In this document: positions 1 through 12,169 of the stretch, piece by piece | Layout: each line of letters begins with the position of its first letter | Numbering within the stretch: position 1 is the stretch's first letter | From: Tetracentron sinense | Taxonomy: Eukaryota > Streptophyta > Magnoliopsida > Trochodendrales > Trochodendraceae | Direction: 5' to 3' | Length of the DNA stretch: 64,000 nt | Assembly: GCA_015143295.1 (NCBI GenBank) | Contig: CM026563.1 | Location: 4,278,001-4,342,000 of the forward strand | The notes under the pieces: generated by a model | What the model saw: the letters and a program-made list of their open reading frames with translations, nothing else | Database searches by the model: none | Told to the model about the DNA's origin: nothing | Made by a program: the position numbers and the translations under genes

Positions 1-2640
1 TGCTAGCACTGTTTTATTTGAGAAAATCCATTGGGATTTATGGGGCCCATCACCAATTATCTATGTGCAACGATTTCGATATTATGCTTGTGTTGTTGAT
101 GACTTTAGTCGATTTACCTGGTTATTTCCCTTGCGCCAGAAATCAGATTTTTTTTCTTGCTATTTGAATTTTTAAAAATATGTTGAAAGATAGTTTGAGA
201 AGAAAATTAAAGTATTCCAATCAAATGGGGGAGGTGAATTCTATTCTTTCAAATTTCAAGAACATTTAAGGGAAAATGGCATTGTACACCAACTATCATG
301 TCCCGATACCCCAGAACAGAATGGGGTAGCCAAATCAAAGCATAGGCATGTCTGGGAATTTGGGATGACAATCCTATTTTAGTCTAGAGTATCTAAGGAG
401 TATTGGGTTGAAGCCTTCTTGAGTGCCACATTTTTTATTAATAGGGTTGCATCGCTTGCCCTTGATATGGAATCTCCATTTCGCTTACTTTATCATAAAT
501 ATCCTAACTATTCCTCCTTTCAGGTGTTTGGGTGCAGGTGTTACTCCTATCTTTGGAATAGTACAACAAACAAGTTTGATCCCAAGTCACTACCTTGTGT
601 CTTCCTTGGATACAGTGATCGACACAAAGGCTATCGATGCTTTATATCTGCCAACTGAACGTGTTTACGTATCACGACATGTCGTTTTTTATGAAACAAT
701 TTTCCCATTTCGAGATCCCAACTCACTCTATGGAATCCAACATGGTGAAGGAGAGCTCACTTCAATTTCTGAATGGGAAAATCAGATTTTTCCACCATCA
801 TCCTTCTTTGAAGTTCACGATCTCCCACCCAGTGTTCCAGCTGCCCTTGACAATCCAGATCCGCCACTTCCACATGTTGCACCTTTTGGCCCTACTACAA
901 CAGACATTTATGACTCATCTCCCATGTTCTCATCACAAATAGAGGAGACCATTGTTGCTCCAGCAGCACCATCTATTATTGATGATCCATCTGCCCCATC
1001 GTCATCAATGACTCATACAGTCAATGATCATGTCAGGAATACACGTGGCAAGCTGACATAGTAAAACCAAACCCACAGTATGCTCACCTTCATATTTATT
1101 CCTCTATTCCAAAGGAGCCAAAGTCTATAAACTCAACACTTAAACATCCTAGGTGGTTGAATGCAATGAAAAGAAATCACTGCCCTCCATCAAAATCATA
1201 CATGGGACTTGGTACCACAAATTCCTAATATGCATGTTATCAGTTGCAAGTGAGTCTATAAGACTAAGTTGAATGCCGATGAATCTTTTGAACGACTTAA
1301 GGCCCGCCTGGTTGCTAAGAGCTATAATCAAGTAGAAGGTGTGGATTTCTCAGAGACCTTCTCTCCTGTCATCAAACCCGGCACCATCTGTCTTGTCCTT
1401 ACAATAGCTACCGTTCGTGGTTGGGATATCAGATAAATGGACGTCAAGAATGTCTTCCTACATGGTCATTTACAACAATCTGTTTACATGGACCAGCCAC
1501 CGGGGTTCTCCGATCCTACTCGTCCCAATTATGTTTGCAAACTTAATCGGGCCTTATATGGACTCAAACAGGCCCTTCGAGCCTGGTTTTATCGTTTTAG
1601 TTCCTTTTTGTTGTCTCTTGAATTCTATTGCAGTGTAGCAAATCCCTCTTTGTTTATCTGTTGCTCGGAAATTGGAATGATCGATCGTCCTCTTACTTTA
1701 CGTTGATGACATCATATTGACATGCGACAACTCTGAGAATCTTCTTCAGTATATTCAACAGTTGCACTCGGAATTTGCTATGAAATATATGGGTCCACTG
1801 CACTACTTTCTTGGTATTGAGGTTCAACGATTTTTTGGTGTCATCTTTCTATCACATACTAAGTATGCTCATGACTTGCTGGAACGGGCTCAAATGGAGG
1901 GTTGTTATCCCATTCACACACTCATGGCAACCAAATCTCGTCAGCTCCTAATGATCCATTCCCAGATCCAACATACTATCGTAGTTTGGTGGGGGCTCTC
2001 CAGTACTTAACTTTTACACGACCCAATCTTTTCTTTGGTGTGAACTTTGCTTGTCAATTTATGTACTCACCGACTATGCATCATTTTCAACTTGTCAAGC
2101 GGATTCTTCGCTATGTTAGTAGTACCACTATTCATGGACTTCGCATTCTGTCCAATTCACATTTGGATCTCTATGCTTTTTCAGATGCAGACTGGGTTGG
2201 GTGTTCTATTACTTACAAGGCGATCTACTACAGGTAATAATTTAATATTATGGTGTGCAAAGAAGCAGTCTACTGTTGCCCGATCCTCAACAGAGGCTGA
2301 GTACCGATCTATGGCCCATAGGACTGCAAAATTGGTTTGGCTCACTTTCATTCTCCGGGATCATCTTCAAGTTGTGTTCTCCCGTCTGCCATCTTTGTAT
2401 TGCGATAATGTTAGTGCTCCATTTATGACAATGAACCGGGATTTTCATGCATGCACCAAACATCTAGAACTTGACTACCATTTTGTACGTGAGAAAGTGG
2501 CTCTCGGTTCTCTCACAACTCGGTTTATTTCTTTAACGGTTTTGTAAATGTTGATATATTTACAAAACTGTTACCGTGACCTCAATTTGCTGGATTGAAG
2601 ACTAAACTGGGCCTTTGTGCTTCTCCCTGGCTTAGTTTGA
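1..2640 (+). pseudogene. Ty1/copia pol relic (integrase, RT, RNase H)
   Basis: Three frames together read as a copia polyprotein. Integrase core lies at about 20-660 (DDFSRFTW, then a QSNGGGEF box and PEQNGVAKSKHR), followed by a serine/proline-rich linker to about 1060. Reverse transcriptase starts near 1240 with DVKNVFLHGHL at about 1437, KLNRALYGLKQALRAW near 1540 and YVDDIILT near 1700. RNase H lies at about 2160-2560 (RSSTEAEYRSMA). Many frameshifts and in-frame stops (for example in integrase near 175 and 380) make it non-functional. The 5' part runs off the window, so gag, protease and the 5' LTR are not seen. The domain order INT-RT-RH is diagnostic of copia rather than gypsy. Confidence 0.93.
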
Positions 2641-4112
2641 GGGAGGGTAATAACAATCACAATGATCAAACGGCCAAGGTTGCTTTTGATCAAACGGCCA
2701 AGGCTGAGAAAGAGCATTTCATTCATGAACGGTTGTGCACACTTCATGCATTGTTGTGTACAACTCTTGCAAGACCTTATTTAGTTAGGAAAGATATTCT
2801 CAAATCTTTCTAACCTGGAGTTATAGTTATGTATACTTAGCTCTTAGCCCATTATTCTTTTGAAGAGTTTCCTTAATCAAGGATTCTCTTGATTGTACCC
2901 AAAGTAATCTTTTATATATATATATAGGGAAGGGATCCGTAGACATATGTAAAAGAACATATAAGTTCACATATGGTTATGATCGATGGATCTCCCGATC
3001 TAACGGCCACAATCATCACTTTTTTTATATGCATAAGGGCATTTAAGGAAATTGATTTTTTTTTTTAAGGATTGAGCATATCTTTAGTTTCCTAACAAAC
3101 TCACGTTCTCCTTCTCTCTCTCACATTCTCTCTCTCGGGCTCCTCTCTCCGGCATTCTCTCTCTCCATTGCCTCAATAGCAGCCATGTACTCATTTACTT
3201 GTTTTGTGTGTAAAAATCTTGACAATTTTACTAGTAAAAATTGTGCATTAGGTCCAATTTTACTAGCGTGTCAAGATTTTTTATATGAAAAAAAAAAGAC
3301 CTAAAAATTGGTAACCCTCAACTCCACGGGCATTCACTCTCTCTCCATCACCTCAATGCCTCAATAACAGCGATTTTTACCAGCTTTTAGTTAACTAAAA
3401 GTTTTTCCCCAACCCGACAACCAGTCCAGCTTTTTACGGGTTCGCATTGAACTTTTGGATACATGGGTCGATTTTGTGTAAAGTTTTCTCAACCCCATTA
3501 AAATTAGAGTCGTGTGTGCTTAAAAACATCATGCTCAAAGTCTGATGTTGCATGCATGGAATGATCTTGTGAGCAAACAGTCTTAGAAGATGAGTACTGT
3601 AATGAAAGTTCTTTTGTTTTTCTTCCTTAGAAGTATGTATTCAAATGAAACATATGCTGATAGTGTATCCAAAAGGAAAAAAGATTCTTCGATGGTGCAT
3701 TGGGAGGGGAGAGATTCTTTGGAGAATCGCAGTCCAAGATGGAACTTCTTGTATAAGTTGGAATGAGGCTTTCCTTAAGGAGGCTGCTCAAGGTTCTCTA
3801 TTTGGATTCTCTATGAAAATGTGAAAGGAGAATAAAATATGAAATAAGAGAATGATCTTGTGAATATTTCTTCAGGTATCAGGTTAGTTTATTGAGTTAA
3901 ACTTCATCTCGAGCTCCTCTCTCTGGCATTCTTAACAAACACAGTGATATTAACTAAATTTTTACCAGTGTGATATCTTAGGCAAATATACATTGTTATT
4001 GGGCTTTTAGTAATAGGTTCACTCACCGGAATGTCGAAGAGAAGAGATGAAGAGAGAGAAACGCCCGAAAGAGAGAGGCAATGGAGACAGAATGTCAGAG
4101 AGAGAAGGAGCC

Positions 4113-4143
<31 letters not shown>

Positions 4144-4435
4144 TGGAGAGAGAATGCCGGAAAGAGAAGAGAACGTGTTTGTTAGGAAACTAAAGATATG
4201 CTCAATCTTTTTTTAAAAATTCAATTTCCTTAAATGCCCTTATGCATATAAAAAAAGTGATGATTGTGGCCGTTAGATCGGGAGATCCATCGATCATAAC
4301 CATATGTGAACTTATATGTTCTTTTACATATGTCTATGGATCCCTTCCCATATATATATGATAGGCATCCTTATCTCTTACATTAATAGAGTGAGAATCC
4401 AGACTTGTGCTTTCACAAGTTTTTATAAATCTCGT
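2636..4435 (+). mobile_element. Probable 3' LTR of the copia element, split by a Mutator-like insertion
   Basis: The end of RNase H is followed at about 2636 by a polypurine-like tract (TTTGAGGGAGGG), the usual site just before a copia 3' LTR. LTR-like sequence then runs to 2926. It appears to resume after 4358 (exon-free, ending near a ctttcacaag tract). The outer end and the TG/CA termini are not clear, so the right border is a guess. Confidence 0.45.
2927..4349. mobile_element. Non-autonomous Mutator-like element with long TIRs
   Basis: The ends are near-identical inverted repeats: GGGAAGGGATCC at 2927 is mirrored by GGATCCCTTCCC ending at 4349. Identity continues inward for about 190 bp (to about 3110 and from about 4155) and then grades into CT-rich/GA-rich subterminal tracts, including a (GA)n run at 4121-4139. 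The flanks are 9-bp ATATATATA copies (2918-2926 and 4350-4358), the length expected for Mutator, although an AT microsatellite makes a TSD less decisive. No transposase is visible in the 1.4 kb. An internal palindrome surrounds ACTAGT near 3232. Confidence 0.8.
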
Positions 4436-4587
4436 TTAGTTATATGAAAAGAATTATTTTCTTTCTCCAAAAAAGAAAAAGAAAAATTATAGTGCAAAAT
4501 GGTAGCCATGAATAAAGAAAAATAAAATTAGAGTTATGGAGATGCCCATAAGCATGGAGGAGCTTATTCTGTGTTTATACTTTAATA

Positions 4588-4737
4588 GGAAATGCTAGCT
4601 ACACTTTCTTTTAAGCCTACTTTCTTCAAGGAGAAGACGTGATTGTCTTTTTTAAGGGAGACACGTGTTTGCCACTAGCGGCTATGTCTAATAAAAAAAA
4701 GAGTGAGCCTTAAAAGAAAGTGTTGCTAGCATTATCC
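4588..4737. mobile_element. Mutator-type MITE, 150 bp
   Basis: TIRs GGAAATGCTAGC and GGATAATGCTAGC (reverse complement of the right end) are followed by complementary CTTTCTTTTAAG/CTTAAAAGAAAG. It is flanked by a perfect 10-bp direct repeat TACTTTAATA (4578-4587 and 4738-4747). The TSD length fits Mutator superfamily MITEs. Confidence 0.8.
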
Positions 4738-4754
4738 TACTTTAATACCTAACT

Positions 4755-4905
4755 ATTTGTTTGGTTGCCAAGAAAATAGGTGAAAACATAGAAAATAAAT
4801 GAAAATTTGGGATTTCCAATACAATTCTTAGTTGTGTAGTTGTGTTAATTATGTTTTATCCAAAATTTTGTAATCTTTTCTCTCTTTTGACTTATTTTCT
4901 AGGTA
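4755..4905. repeat. MITE-like fold-back repeat (TTTGGTTGCC type)
   Basis: The left side TTTGGTTGCCAAGAAAAT and the right side ATTTTCTAGGTAACC are roughly inverted. The same kind of sequence forms a clearer inverted-repeat element at 51772-51914. The borders are uncertain. Confidence 0.4.
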
Positions 4906-4916
4906 ACCCTAGTACC

Positions 4917-5993
4917 CAGGGGCGGTACCAGGTGGGGGCATGTGGGGGGCATGTGCCCCCACTCAACTTTTGAAAGATTAGGTTTTTTTTTGGTATTGCT
5001 ATGGGAATGGGGCGGGTGCCCATAAACTTTGGTGTTTTTTTTTTTTGAGTTGGGATCATATGCAATCACCATTGAACTCTCCCCGAGTTCAGTTGCACCC
5101 ACAAGTTAACACATGTCCATCTTAACCTCCATTAACTATAACTAAGATTCACTAACCCTTAGGATTCAATAATCTAACAGTTGTTTTTAGAAAAAAAATT
5201 AACCTTAAAGGTTAAAAGTTCTTAATTAGAGTTAAAAATGGGCTATGTGAGTGTGATTGAACTGTCTTGAGTTTAATTGTAATTAGATAGTATTTGAACT
5301 CATAATTTGTAAGTTAAGTTGTTTAAATATTTAATTGGGCATAATTATGAGAAAAAAGGGTAATTATCCCCTTAACAATTATACAATATTATTTAAATGC
5401 AGTGATTAGTCCACCACGCATTTGATTATGTAGTCAAATGTCATGTTCATGTGTCCCTTTTAACACTCCTTTAACTATATTTAAGTTTTAAAATATTATG
5501 GTTATTATTTTTAAACTAAGGTTAGATTGCTTAACCCTAAGAGTGAGTGAATCTTAACTACAATTGAGGGGTGTTAAAAAGGTAGACATGGGCCAATGAC
5601 TACATAGTCAAATGCGGCGGTAAGTTAAACATTTCCCATGATTTAATATGGCATACTTGTTGGGCAAGAGGGCATCTGTCTCGTGAACTTTTGAAAACAA
5701 AATATATCTTTTATACCATTTCATTTAATTATTTAACCGGGCATAGTCATGAGGCAATGGAATAGTTGTCCCGTAAACAAAGACAAATAATACTTATAAG
5801 ATATGTACAAAATATATGGACGAAAAGGCCCAAGAACTTATTCGTCAATTTTTTTTCCTGGGAGATACACCCCAATCCCCTTTGAACTAGAATATTTTGT
5901 ACCTGCCTAACATTCCTTCATAAAATCCATTAATAATTACTACTATTTTCAATCCAGTGCCCTCACTATTAGAAAATCCTGTCTCCGTCCCTG
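4917..5993. mobile_element. hAT-like non-autonomous element
   Basis: Terminal CAGGGGCGGTACCAGG (4917) and, read on the other strand, CAGGGACGGAGACAGG (ending at 5993) form imperfect TIRs of the CAGGGGCGGA hAT type. The flanks CTAGTACC (4909-4916) and CTAGTAAC (5994-6001) match at 7 of 8 bases, fitting an 8-bp hAT TSD. The interior has no transposase and carries copies of a fold-back MITE family. Confidence 0.75.
5105..5620. repeat. Copies of the CCCTTTTAACA fold-back MITE family
   Basis: The block near 5110-5260 and especially 5455-5590 follows the pattern GTGTCCCTTTTAACA...TAACTAT..TTAAG..., then a central AAACTAAGGTTAGATT, then the mirrored GTGAATCTTAACTA...GGGTGTTAAAA. The same inverted motif set recurs at 12170-12640, 13015-13265, 21505-21730, 24660-24825 and 52302-52459. 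Individual borders and TSDs could not be fixed here. Confidence 0.6.
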
Positions 5994-6001
5994 CTAGTAA
6001 C

Positions 6002-7395
6002 CATTTTATAGAGAGTATTAGTGAGGTAGAAGATGGAAACACTTGTGAATAAAGGACTGAGAAGCAAAGATTTGATGCTCTTGCATGGATGATGGATACT
6101 TTGGCCTAACTTACCTAATTGCAGTCGCATGCCGGCCGTAAGGGATCCCTGCCACTGGCAGACATTGTGAGTGTTACCTATCATATGAAAAATCTAAATT
6201 CTAACAACAATTTCTTTTTCTTTTTTGGGTGAAATAAGAGGTAACGCATGCATCTACTATAAAAGCAAGTACACAACGTGTAGCGCCACTTTTGCACAGC
6301 AACGCAACCCATGACGCAATGCACGCTGCGCATGAATACATGCATCAGCGGCAATTGGGGGAATAGTACTTGCAGTAAAAACAGCAGTGGCAGTAAGGGT
6401 AACATTTAAAGTGAAAGGAACTGGTGTTTGCTAATTTTTATTCTTATTACAACATCTCTAACATCACAACTAAAGTTTCTTTAATTTTTTTCTTCAAAAT
6501 GAAGAGCTCTTTGAAATTTTTTTCCACTTTTTGAAGGTACAACTCCAACAGCAATCCCCATTTCTTTCATATTTCGTCCATATTTCTCCTCATCCGAATT
6601 GAAAGCACCCTGAAAAAGCTTTCGAACGTCTTTGTTTTTAAAAAAAGTGGATGGCGAGTTGACAATGCTCGCCACATTTGAGTAGAAATCGTGACCCTAA
6701 AATGGCGATTGTATTTAGCGAGTCTGTTGGAGCTTCGCAAAAGCCCTTAAACTGATGAAGGGAGCCTGAATGACGTAGTATTGGAGATGCTCTTAGGTAT
6801 TTTATATAGAAGAAATGCACCAGACCAGGCCTCTTTAGACCAATATGTAATATCGCGTTTTTTCAAGTGTAATTAATGGAGCTTATTAGGGCAATACTAG
6901 GATTTAACTAGGGATCGGTTGGGTCATCCTAAACACCATTAAACTTGAAAAAGACACCAGTAAACACCAGTTACACCATAGTCCTTAACTAGCATCTTTG
7001 ACTTTGCCCTCAAATGAATACCAAAGGGATGAACTCCATGATGTATAAGAGATCTTTGTCAAGTCATTAGGTCCAAATCTGCTTCATAATTAACGGATGG
7101 CTAAACTTGAATTTCAGAATCTTAATTCTCTCCACTTGGCTAAACTTGACTTTCAAAATCTTTGCATATATATATATATATGGAATGCTACCACACTTTC
7201 CTTCTTATACAGTTTTTTGGGCAACAAGACAGTTTTTGTGTCAAATTTTGTGAGGCCCACCATAAAATCATTATCTTCTTGTCTTTATAGGGAGAGTGGG
7301 GCTAGCAAAACCATCTATATATATTAAATAATAATAAAAATAAATGTAACTTTTTTTTGTTTAAAATTGCATATCTTACAATTTTCTTGATGTGC
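6002..7395. other. Intergenic sequence, one possible MITE, no gene seen
   Basis: No frame has recognisable protein content. Between about 6450 and 6797 a left ACATCTCTAACATC and a right end reading GAGCATCTCCAATA on the opposite strand suggest a degraded MITE of the common GAGCATCTCCAACA type. A (TA)n run sits near 7166. Confidence 0.4.
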
Positions 7396-8186
7396 TTATT
7401 GAGTAGGGTTAACAAAGGGCCGGATCGGGCCGGAGTAAGCCCTAACTCTACCCTTCCCTATTAGAGTAGGCCCTAACCCTTCAAGGGCCAAAATCGATTG
7501 GGCCTAACCTTACCCTCAACGGCCAGGTCAGCCCGGAAGAAAGAGTGAGATTTTTTTTTACATATGAGATGACGAGATTTTTTCTACACGTACTAATTGT
7601 CAACCTGACATGGAAAGTAGTATGAGATTCTCAATACCAAATTTCTTGAAGAAATATGTAAGAACACATAAAAATTCACTAAGAAATGTGTAAGAACAAA
7701 ACATAAACCAAAAGAGCAGTGCTCACTCCTCCATTAGGGAGGGCGATGACCATGATAGCAGCAGCTTCCACGACCCAAGACAAAGGGTTCCACAAAACCT
7801 AAGAACTTACTCTCTTGTAAAATAAAAATTCGAGAAGACAAATAGATAACATCTTGAAGACAGCTATAAACAATAGAAGAAAGAGAGAGAACATGGATAT
7901 GAAACATTACCTTCTTTTCCTTAAGCTTCTTATGACCGAATATGGATATTCTCTCTTGAGCAGCATCAAATTCTCAAAAACCTCCTCAATCGGTATGTTC
8001 TCCTACACTCACAAGTTCAAATTCATCACCAAAACCCAAACAAAACATCAAAAAACAAACCATTAGTCTCACAATAAAAACGACAGAGAGAGATCTCCAG
8101 ATCTAGAGGAGGAGGGGAGAAAGAGAAGGAAAGATGGGAGAGAGAGATGAGCTGGTTTAGGGTTAGGGATAATGTGGTATGTGAAG

Positions 8187-9026
8187 CATAGTTAGCAATT
8201 CAGCGTACGGTAAAAATTCGGTATGGAAATTATTCGAGTATAATTCGGAATTTGCATTCAATAATTCAATTAAAATTTTGGCGAAAAAAACGTAGAACGT
8301 CAAAAGTGCGGTACATAATTAATTCGAGTATAATTCAAGTCAATACTAAATAATTTGTTGAAAATTTCGTCTAAATATATACAATTAAATATGTAAAATT
8401 TCTAAGAAAATGTATTAAATTTTTACCTCATATTACAGAAAATGAAAAAAATAAGTGCAATTGGAGAATTAGAGAGAGAGAGAGAGTCGAACTTGGAAGG
8501 GAGACTGGAGATTGAGAGAGAGAGAGAAAGAGAATCGCTTTTAGAAGGGAGAGTGGTAGTTGCTAGCGTTGACAATACTATAAAGTCGGATACTCGGTCT
8601 TCAACTGCTAGCGGTTGACTATGCCATTATGACAAGTGACGATTGTGAAATAGTTAGGGTTTAAGGTTTAGGCAGAGAAAGAGATCGAGAGAAAATAAGG
8701 GGACTAAGTAATGGCCAATGAGTGCTTCATTAATAGTGGTTGACAACTATTAGTGACGTTATGGCCAATGAGATAGGGATTAAGGTTATAAATTGAGAAA
8801 AAGAAAGAGAGTTAGGTGCACATGCAAAAAAGAAGAAAGATGATTTGAGATTTACCTTACGGGTTTGTATATATTATTCGTGAATAATTCGCGTATAATT
8901 CGTGTTACTTAAAAAATTCACAAATGTTTACGTAGTTTTGATTAATACAGATGAATTATACATATGATTCGTTATAAGTATTATTCGTGTATAATTCGCG
9001 TATAGTACACGAATTTACTAACTATG
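8187..9026. mobile_element. hAT-like element nested in a larger hAT
   Basis: TIRs are CATAGTTAGCAATTC (8187) and CATAGTTAGTAAATTC (reverse of the right end at 9026). It is flanked by a perfect 8-bp TSD ATGTGAAG (8179-8186 and 9027-9034). Subterminal regions repeat GTATAATTCG/CGTATAATTCG many times. 840 bp, no coding sequence. Its CATAGTT terminus is shared with the hAT at 49474-50238. Confidence 0.9.
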
Positions 9027-9784
9027 ATGTGAAGAGGGAGATGTGAAATTATGTTTATAAACCCGTATTAAATTCGTTAATGAGGGTTGTAAACGTAAAT
9101 TTATACATAAATAAAACATTAAAATAAACTCTGATTAATTCTATTATATACTGTTATACTGGTGTAGTGGAGCTAAGGGTGGGTGGGTTGGTTGGGGAGG
9201 GCCAGGTTGGGCGTGACAGGGCCCAACCCTATAAAGGGCTTTGTGATTTTGGGCTATGCCCGGCCCAAGGGTTGGAGAAGGGTAGGGTGTAGAGACCCGA
9301 ATCTTTTTCATGTTTTTATTGCATTGCATTAGGGGTATTATAGTCCTTGTGAGATTTTAATGTTTATGGTGTTGTATAAATGGGTGAGTGTGATTAAGGT
9401 TTAATCAAACTTCTAGTTCAGGAATGTCATATCACACCTTGACCTTTAGGAAGCTCCAGTTTTAGCACCGTTTATTGGAATTGAGTGATTCTTGAACCAT
9501 TAGAAAGGTATTGGAACCCTCTTCGAGGTTCATGTTTAATGTTTTTCTTTATTTTTAATCTAAGCTAAGTCAAAAAAGGGTTTTTCGAGGTTTTGTCTGA
9601 TGGAATTGCAGATCAGTCAACTTTGGAGAGTTTTTGGTCCATAAATAAAGGAGAAATTGGAAATTCTAAATGTCAGAAATGTTCATTTTTCAAAGACGAA
9701 TCCAACGCAAGTTGAATCGTCGAAATCCGACGAACGAGTCAAAAGTTATGGCCAAAATAGTAGAGTAGGTCAAAAATCTGCAGA

Positions 9785-9956
9785 GAACCGATCGCTCGGT
9801 CAGAAGTAGCGATCGATCGGTAGCTATCGACCGATTCAAAATTTTGTATGGGGAAATTTTCCAGAGAGTGTGTTTTTGACCGATCGCACGGTCATAAACA
9901 CCGATCGATCGGTAGGCGACCGATCGCTCGGTCATAACTACCGATCGATCGGTCTT
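9785..9956 (+). repeat. CGATCG palindrome cluster upstream of LTR TATA (copy 1)
   Basis: At least four repeats of ACCGATCGATCGGT (perfect 14-bp palindrome at 9900-9913 and 9940-9953) and the near-palindrome GACCGATCGCTCGGTC lie about 65-230 bp before the TATA box at 10018. Confidence 0.9.
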
Positions 9957-10017
9957 TCGTGTTTTTGACAGAATTTTGTAAGAACTTTTAGGTCTTTTCG
10001 TTTCCAACTCTTAGGGC

Positions 10018-10025
10018 TATAAATA
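10018..10025 (+). promoter_or_regulatory. TATA box of solo LTR copy 1
   Basis: CTATAAATAGG is conserved at the corresponding place in all three family A LTRs (also minus strand at 20660-20667 and 30396-30403). It marks the LTR promoter and the U3/R boundary just downstream. Confidence 0.75.
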
Positions 10026-10874
10026 GGAGGTCTTACTCGAGATATTAAAATACTCTATCTATTTCTAACCTAATTTAGCAAAAAATGGAAGAAAACCTAG
10101 GGTTTTGAGAGAGGGGTTGCTTGGAGAAGAAGGAGATTGCTAGAAGATTTAGAGGAAAGCTTGGAGATTGTCCTCAAAGCTTCTCCAAATCATCTTGTGA
10201 GCGATTTGGATCCAATGGAAGGATCCCTAAGGTCGATAAACTCCCTAACTCAACTCTATTAATAAAGTTTGATGAATATTAGTTTAATATGAATGATAGA
10301 AATGATAATTTGACTTGTTTTCCCTAATTATGTATGGATTAAGCTTACTAGAGATGAAAATGGATTTATGTCATGGATGGATTGAACGGAGGAAGGGAAA
10401 TACTATGGAGGATTGGGATGTATGGATATGGAGTATGTTTGGGTTGTGTGGATGGATTATTGTGTGATGGAATGTTAAGAATGAGAAAGGGCAAAGTATC
10501 CATAATTAATGCACTCTACATGTTTGTTGAAATGTCTAAGAATGCTAAATATTAGTATGATGCTTTTGATTATGAAGAAATTAAGTTAAATGAATATTGT
10601 ATTGTTATGATAAATTATGCTCTATTTACTTGTATGGTGATCGGTATTCGGATAGGCCAAACCTTAAAGGAAAATCCTCCACGTTGGGAATTCTCTAACT
10701 AGGGAGATGTAACTTATCTGAGTTTCCTAGCGGAAGATTGAAATCTAAGAGATAACTCATTTGAATTCCAATCACGACACTCAAGCACACGTGCACTTGT
10801 AAGTATTCAAGTCTCATGAGTCCACTTGTCTCACAAGCATGCATGCATTGGATACGAATATGTCACGAATTATG

Positions 10875-10990
10875 CCATGAAAGAATGATCCCCCACTACG
10901 AACATCCACTCTACGCATTGTCGCATTCATGTTATGCTATGAAAGAATGATCCCCCACTACGAACATCCACTCTACGCGTTGTCGAACAC
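10875..10990 (+). repeat. 62-bp tandem duplication inside LTR copy 1
   Basis: ATGAAAGAATGATCCCCCAC and the 25 bases after it occur at 10877 and again at 10939 with almost no change. Confidence 0.85.
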
Positions 10991-12117
10991 TATGAATTAT
11001 GCGTTGCCGGGACAAAACACTATGATTATGCGTTGTCGGGATAAACACACTATGAATCATGCATGTATGAGTCTATGCATATGTTAAGTTAAGTTCATGA
11101 ATAAGAATTGTACAAGTACACGAGTCAAGATAATGTTATGACATGTTATATGCTATGCACTCTGATTATGCCTATTTTACGCGAAATTATTATGAGTAAA
11201 CTTAGATAAACTGAGTTATGATATTGTTATTGCTCATGCGATCTTATGTTGTTGTTAGTTTGTTTATCCACTGAGTATTCCAAACTCAGTCGACCTGTCA
11301 TTGTCTTCAGGTTTAGGAGAAGAGCCGTGGACCAAGGAGGTGTACGCCGAAGAAGAGGGAGAAGGTGAGCTTCCTGAGGGGGAGGCTAGGAATTTTGACA
11401 GTTATCCCTATTGAGTAGTTTTAGCATTTCTTTTTGGAAGAGAATGTTGTATTAGACTTTTGACTTCTAGTTGATGTTGTCTTAGTTATGTACTGGGTGG
11501 ATATTTTAGACTATTTTCGTTATGAGGAGCTATGGTGTGTGGATTATTATTGTATAGGATGGTTTGACTTTTTATGATCGGAATTTTAGTATCCTCATTT
11601 TTGGAGACTCGTGTAGTATGCCTTGTATGCATGGTTTTTAAGCAGGTTAAGTAATGTGACGATTCCAAAGTCCTATTTTAGCCTTGTGGGATTTTGGGGT
11701 CGTTAAAGAGGGTTTGGGCGGGTTAGGATGGGCCGAGCCGGGCTGGATCAGGCCCAGTACCCTTCGAGCCGGGCTTTTTTAACATGCTACTATTGAGTAG
11801 CTCTTGCTTGACACATCACATGATTTACTCTGGCCAACTGGAGTAAAATACTTTGGCCTAGCATCTAACACTAGGGATTGAATCTCATGCAATGTGAATG
11901 ATTATTGATATGGTAAATTACATTGACCTCCTTTGAGGTTCGGTGAAATTTCAAAGACCTCCCCTCTTGTTTATGAAATTATACTACCCTCCCTTGTTAG
12001 ACTACATATGATATCCTGTAACAATTTTGCCCCTATTTATTTACTTTGCTTTTGTTTGGTTTGAAAACTCGACCAAAGACATGTGAGATTCCCACAAGCG
12101 ATTACAAAGCCTCTAGT

Positions 12118-12144
12118 GCCTAATACCGAAATTCGGTATTAGGC
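12118..12144. repeat. Perfect hairpin with 13-bp arms
   Basis: Arm GCCTAATACCGAA, one central base, then the exact complement TTCGGTATTAGGC. There is no poly-T after it. Function unknown. Confidence 0.85.
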
Positions 12145-12169
12145 GACGCCTTCTCCTTTTAAATGACCA

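Larger units (their letters stand above)
9288..11707 (+). mobile_element. Solo LTR, family A copy 1 (gypsy-like)
   Basis: It starts TGTAGAGACCCGAA and ends GGGGTCGTTAAA (the usual CA end mutated). It matches, over its whole length, the reverse complements of 18817-21309 and 28726-30807. The flanks TAGGG and GAGGG match 4 of 5. At 2.4 kb with a single TATA box and no internal region, it is a solo LTR left by LTR-LTR recombination. The lineage cannot be fixed because no pol is attached. Confidence 0.85.
7404..11789. mobile_element. hAT-like element carrying nested insertions
   Basis: The left end TAGGGTTAACAAAGGGCCGG and the right end (reverse strand TAGCATGTTAAAAAAGCCCG) are imperfect TIRs. 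Both ends are followed inward by GGGCCGGGCC-type subterminal repeats typical of plant hAT elements. The flanks TTATTGAG (7396-7403) and CTATTGAG (11790-11797) match 7 of 8. It contains a second hAT (8187-9026) and a solo LTR (9288-11707); without the LTR it is about 2 kb. No transposase is seen. Confidence 0.72.
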
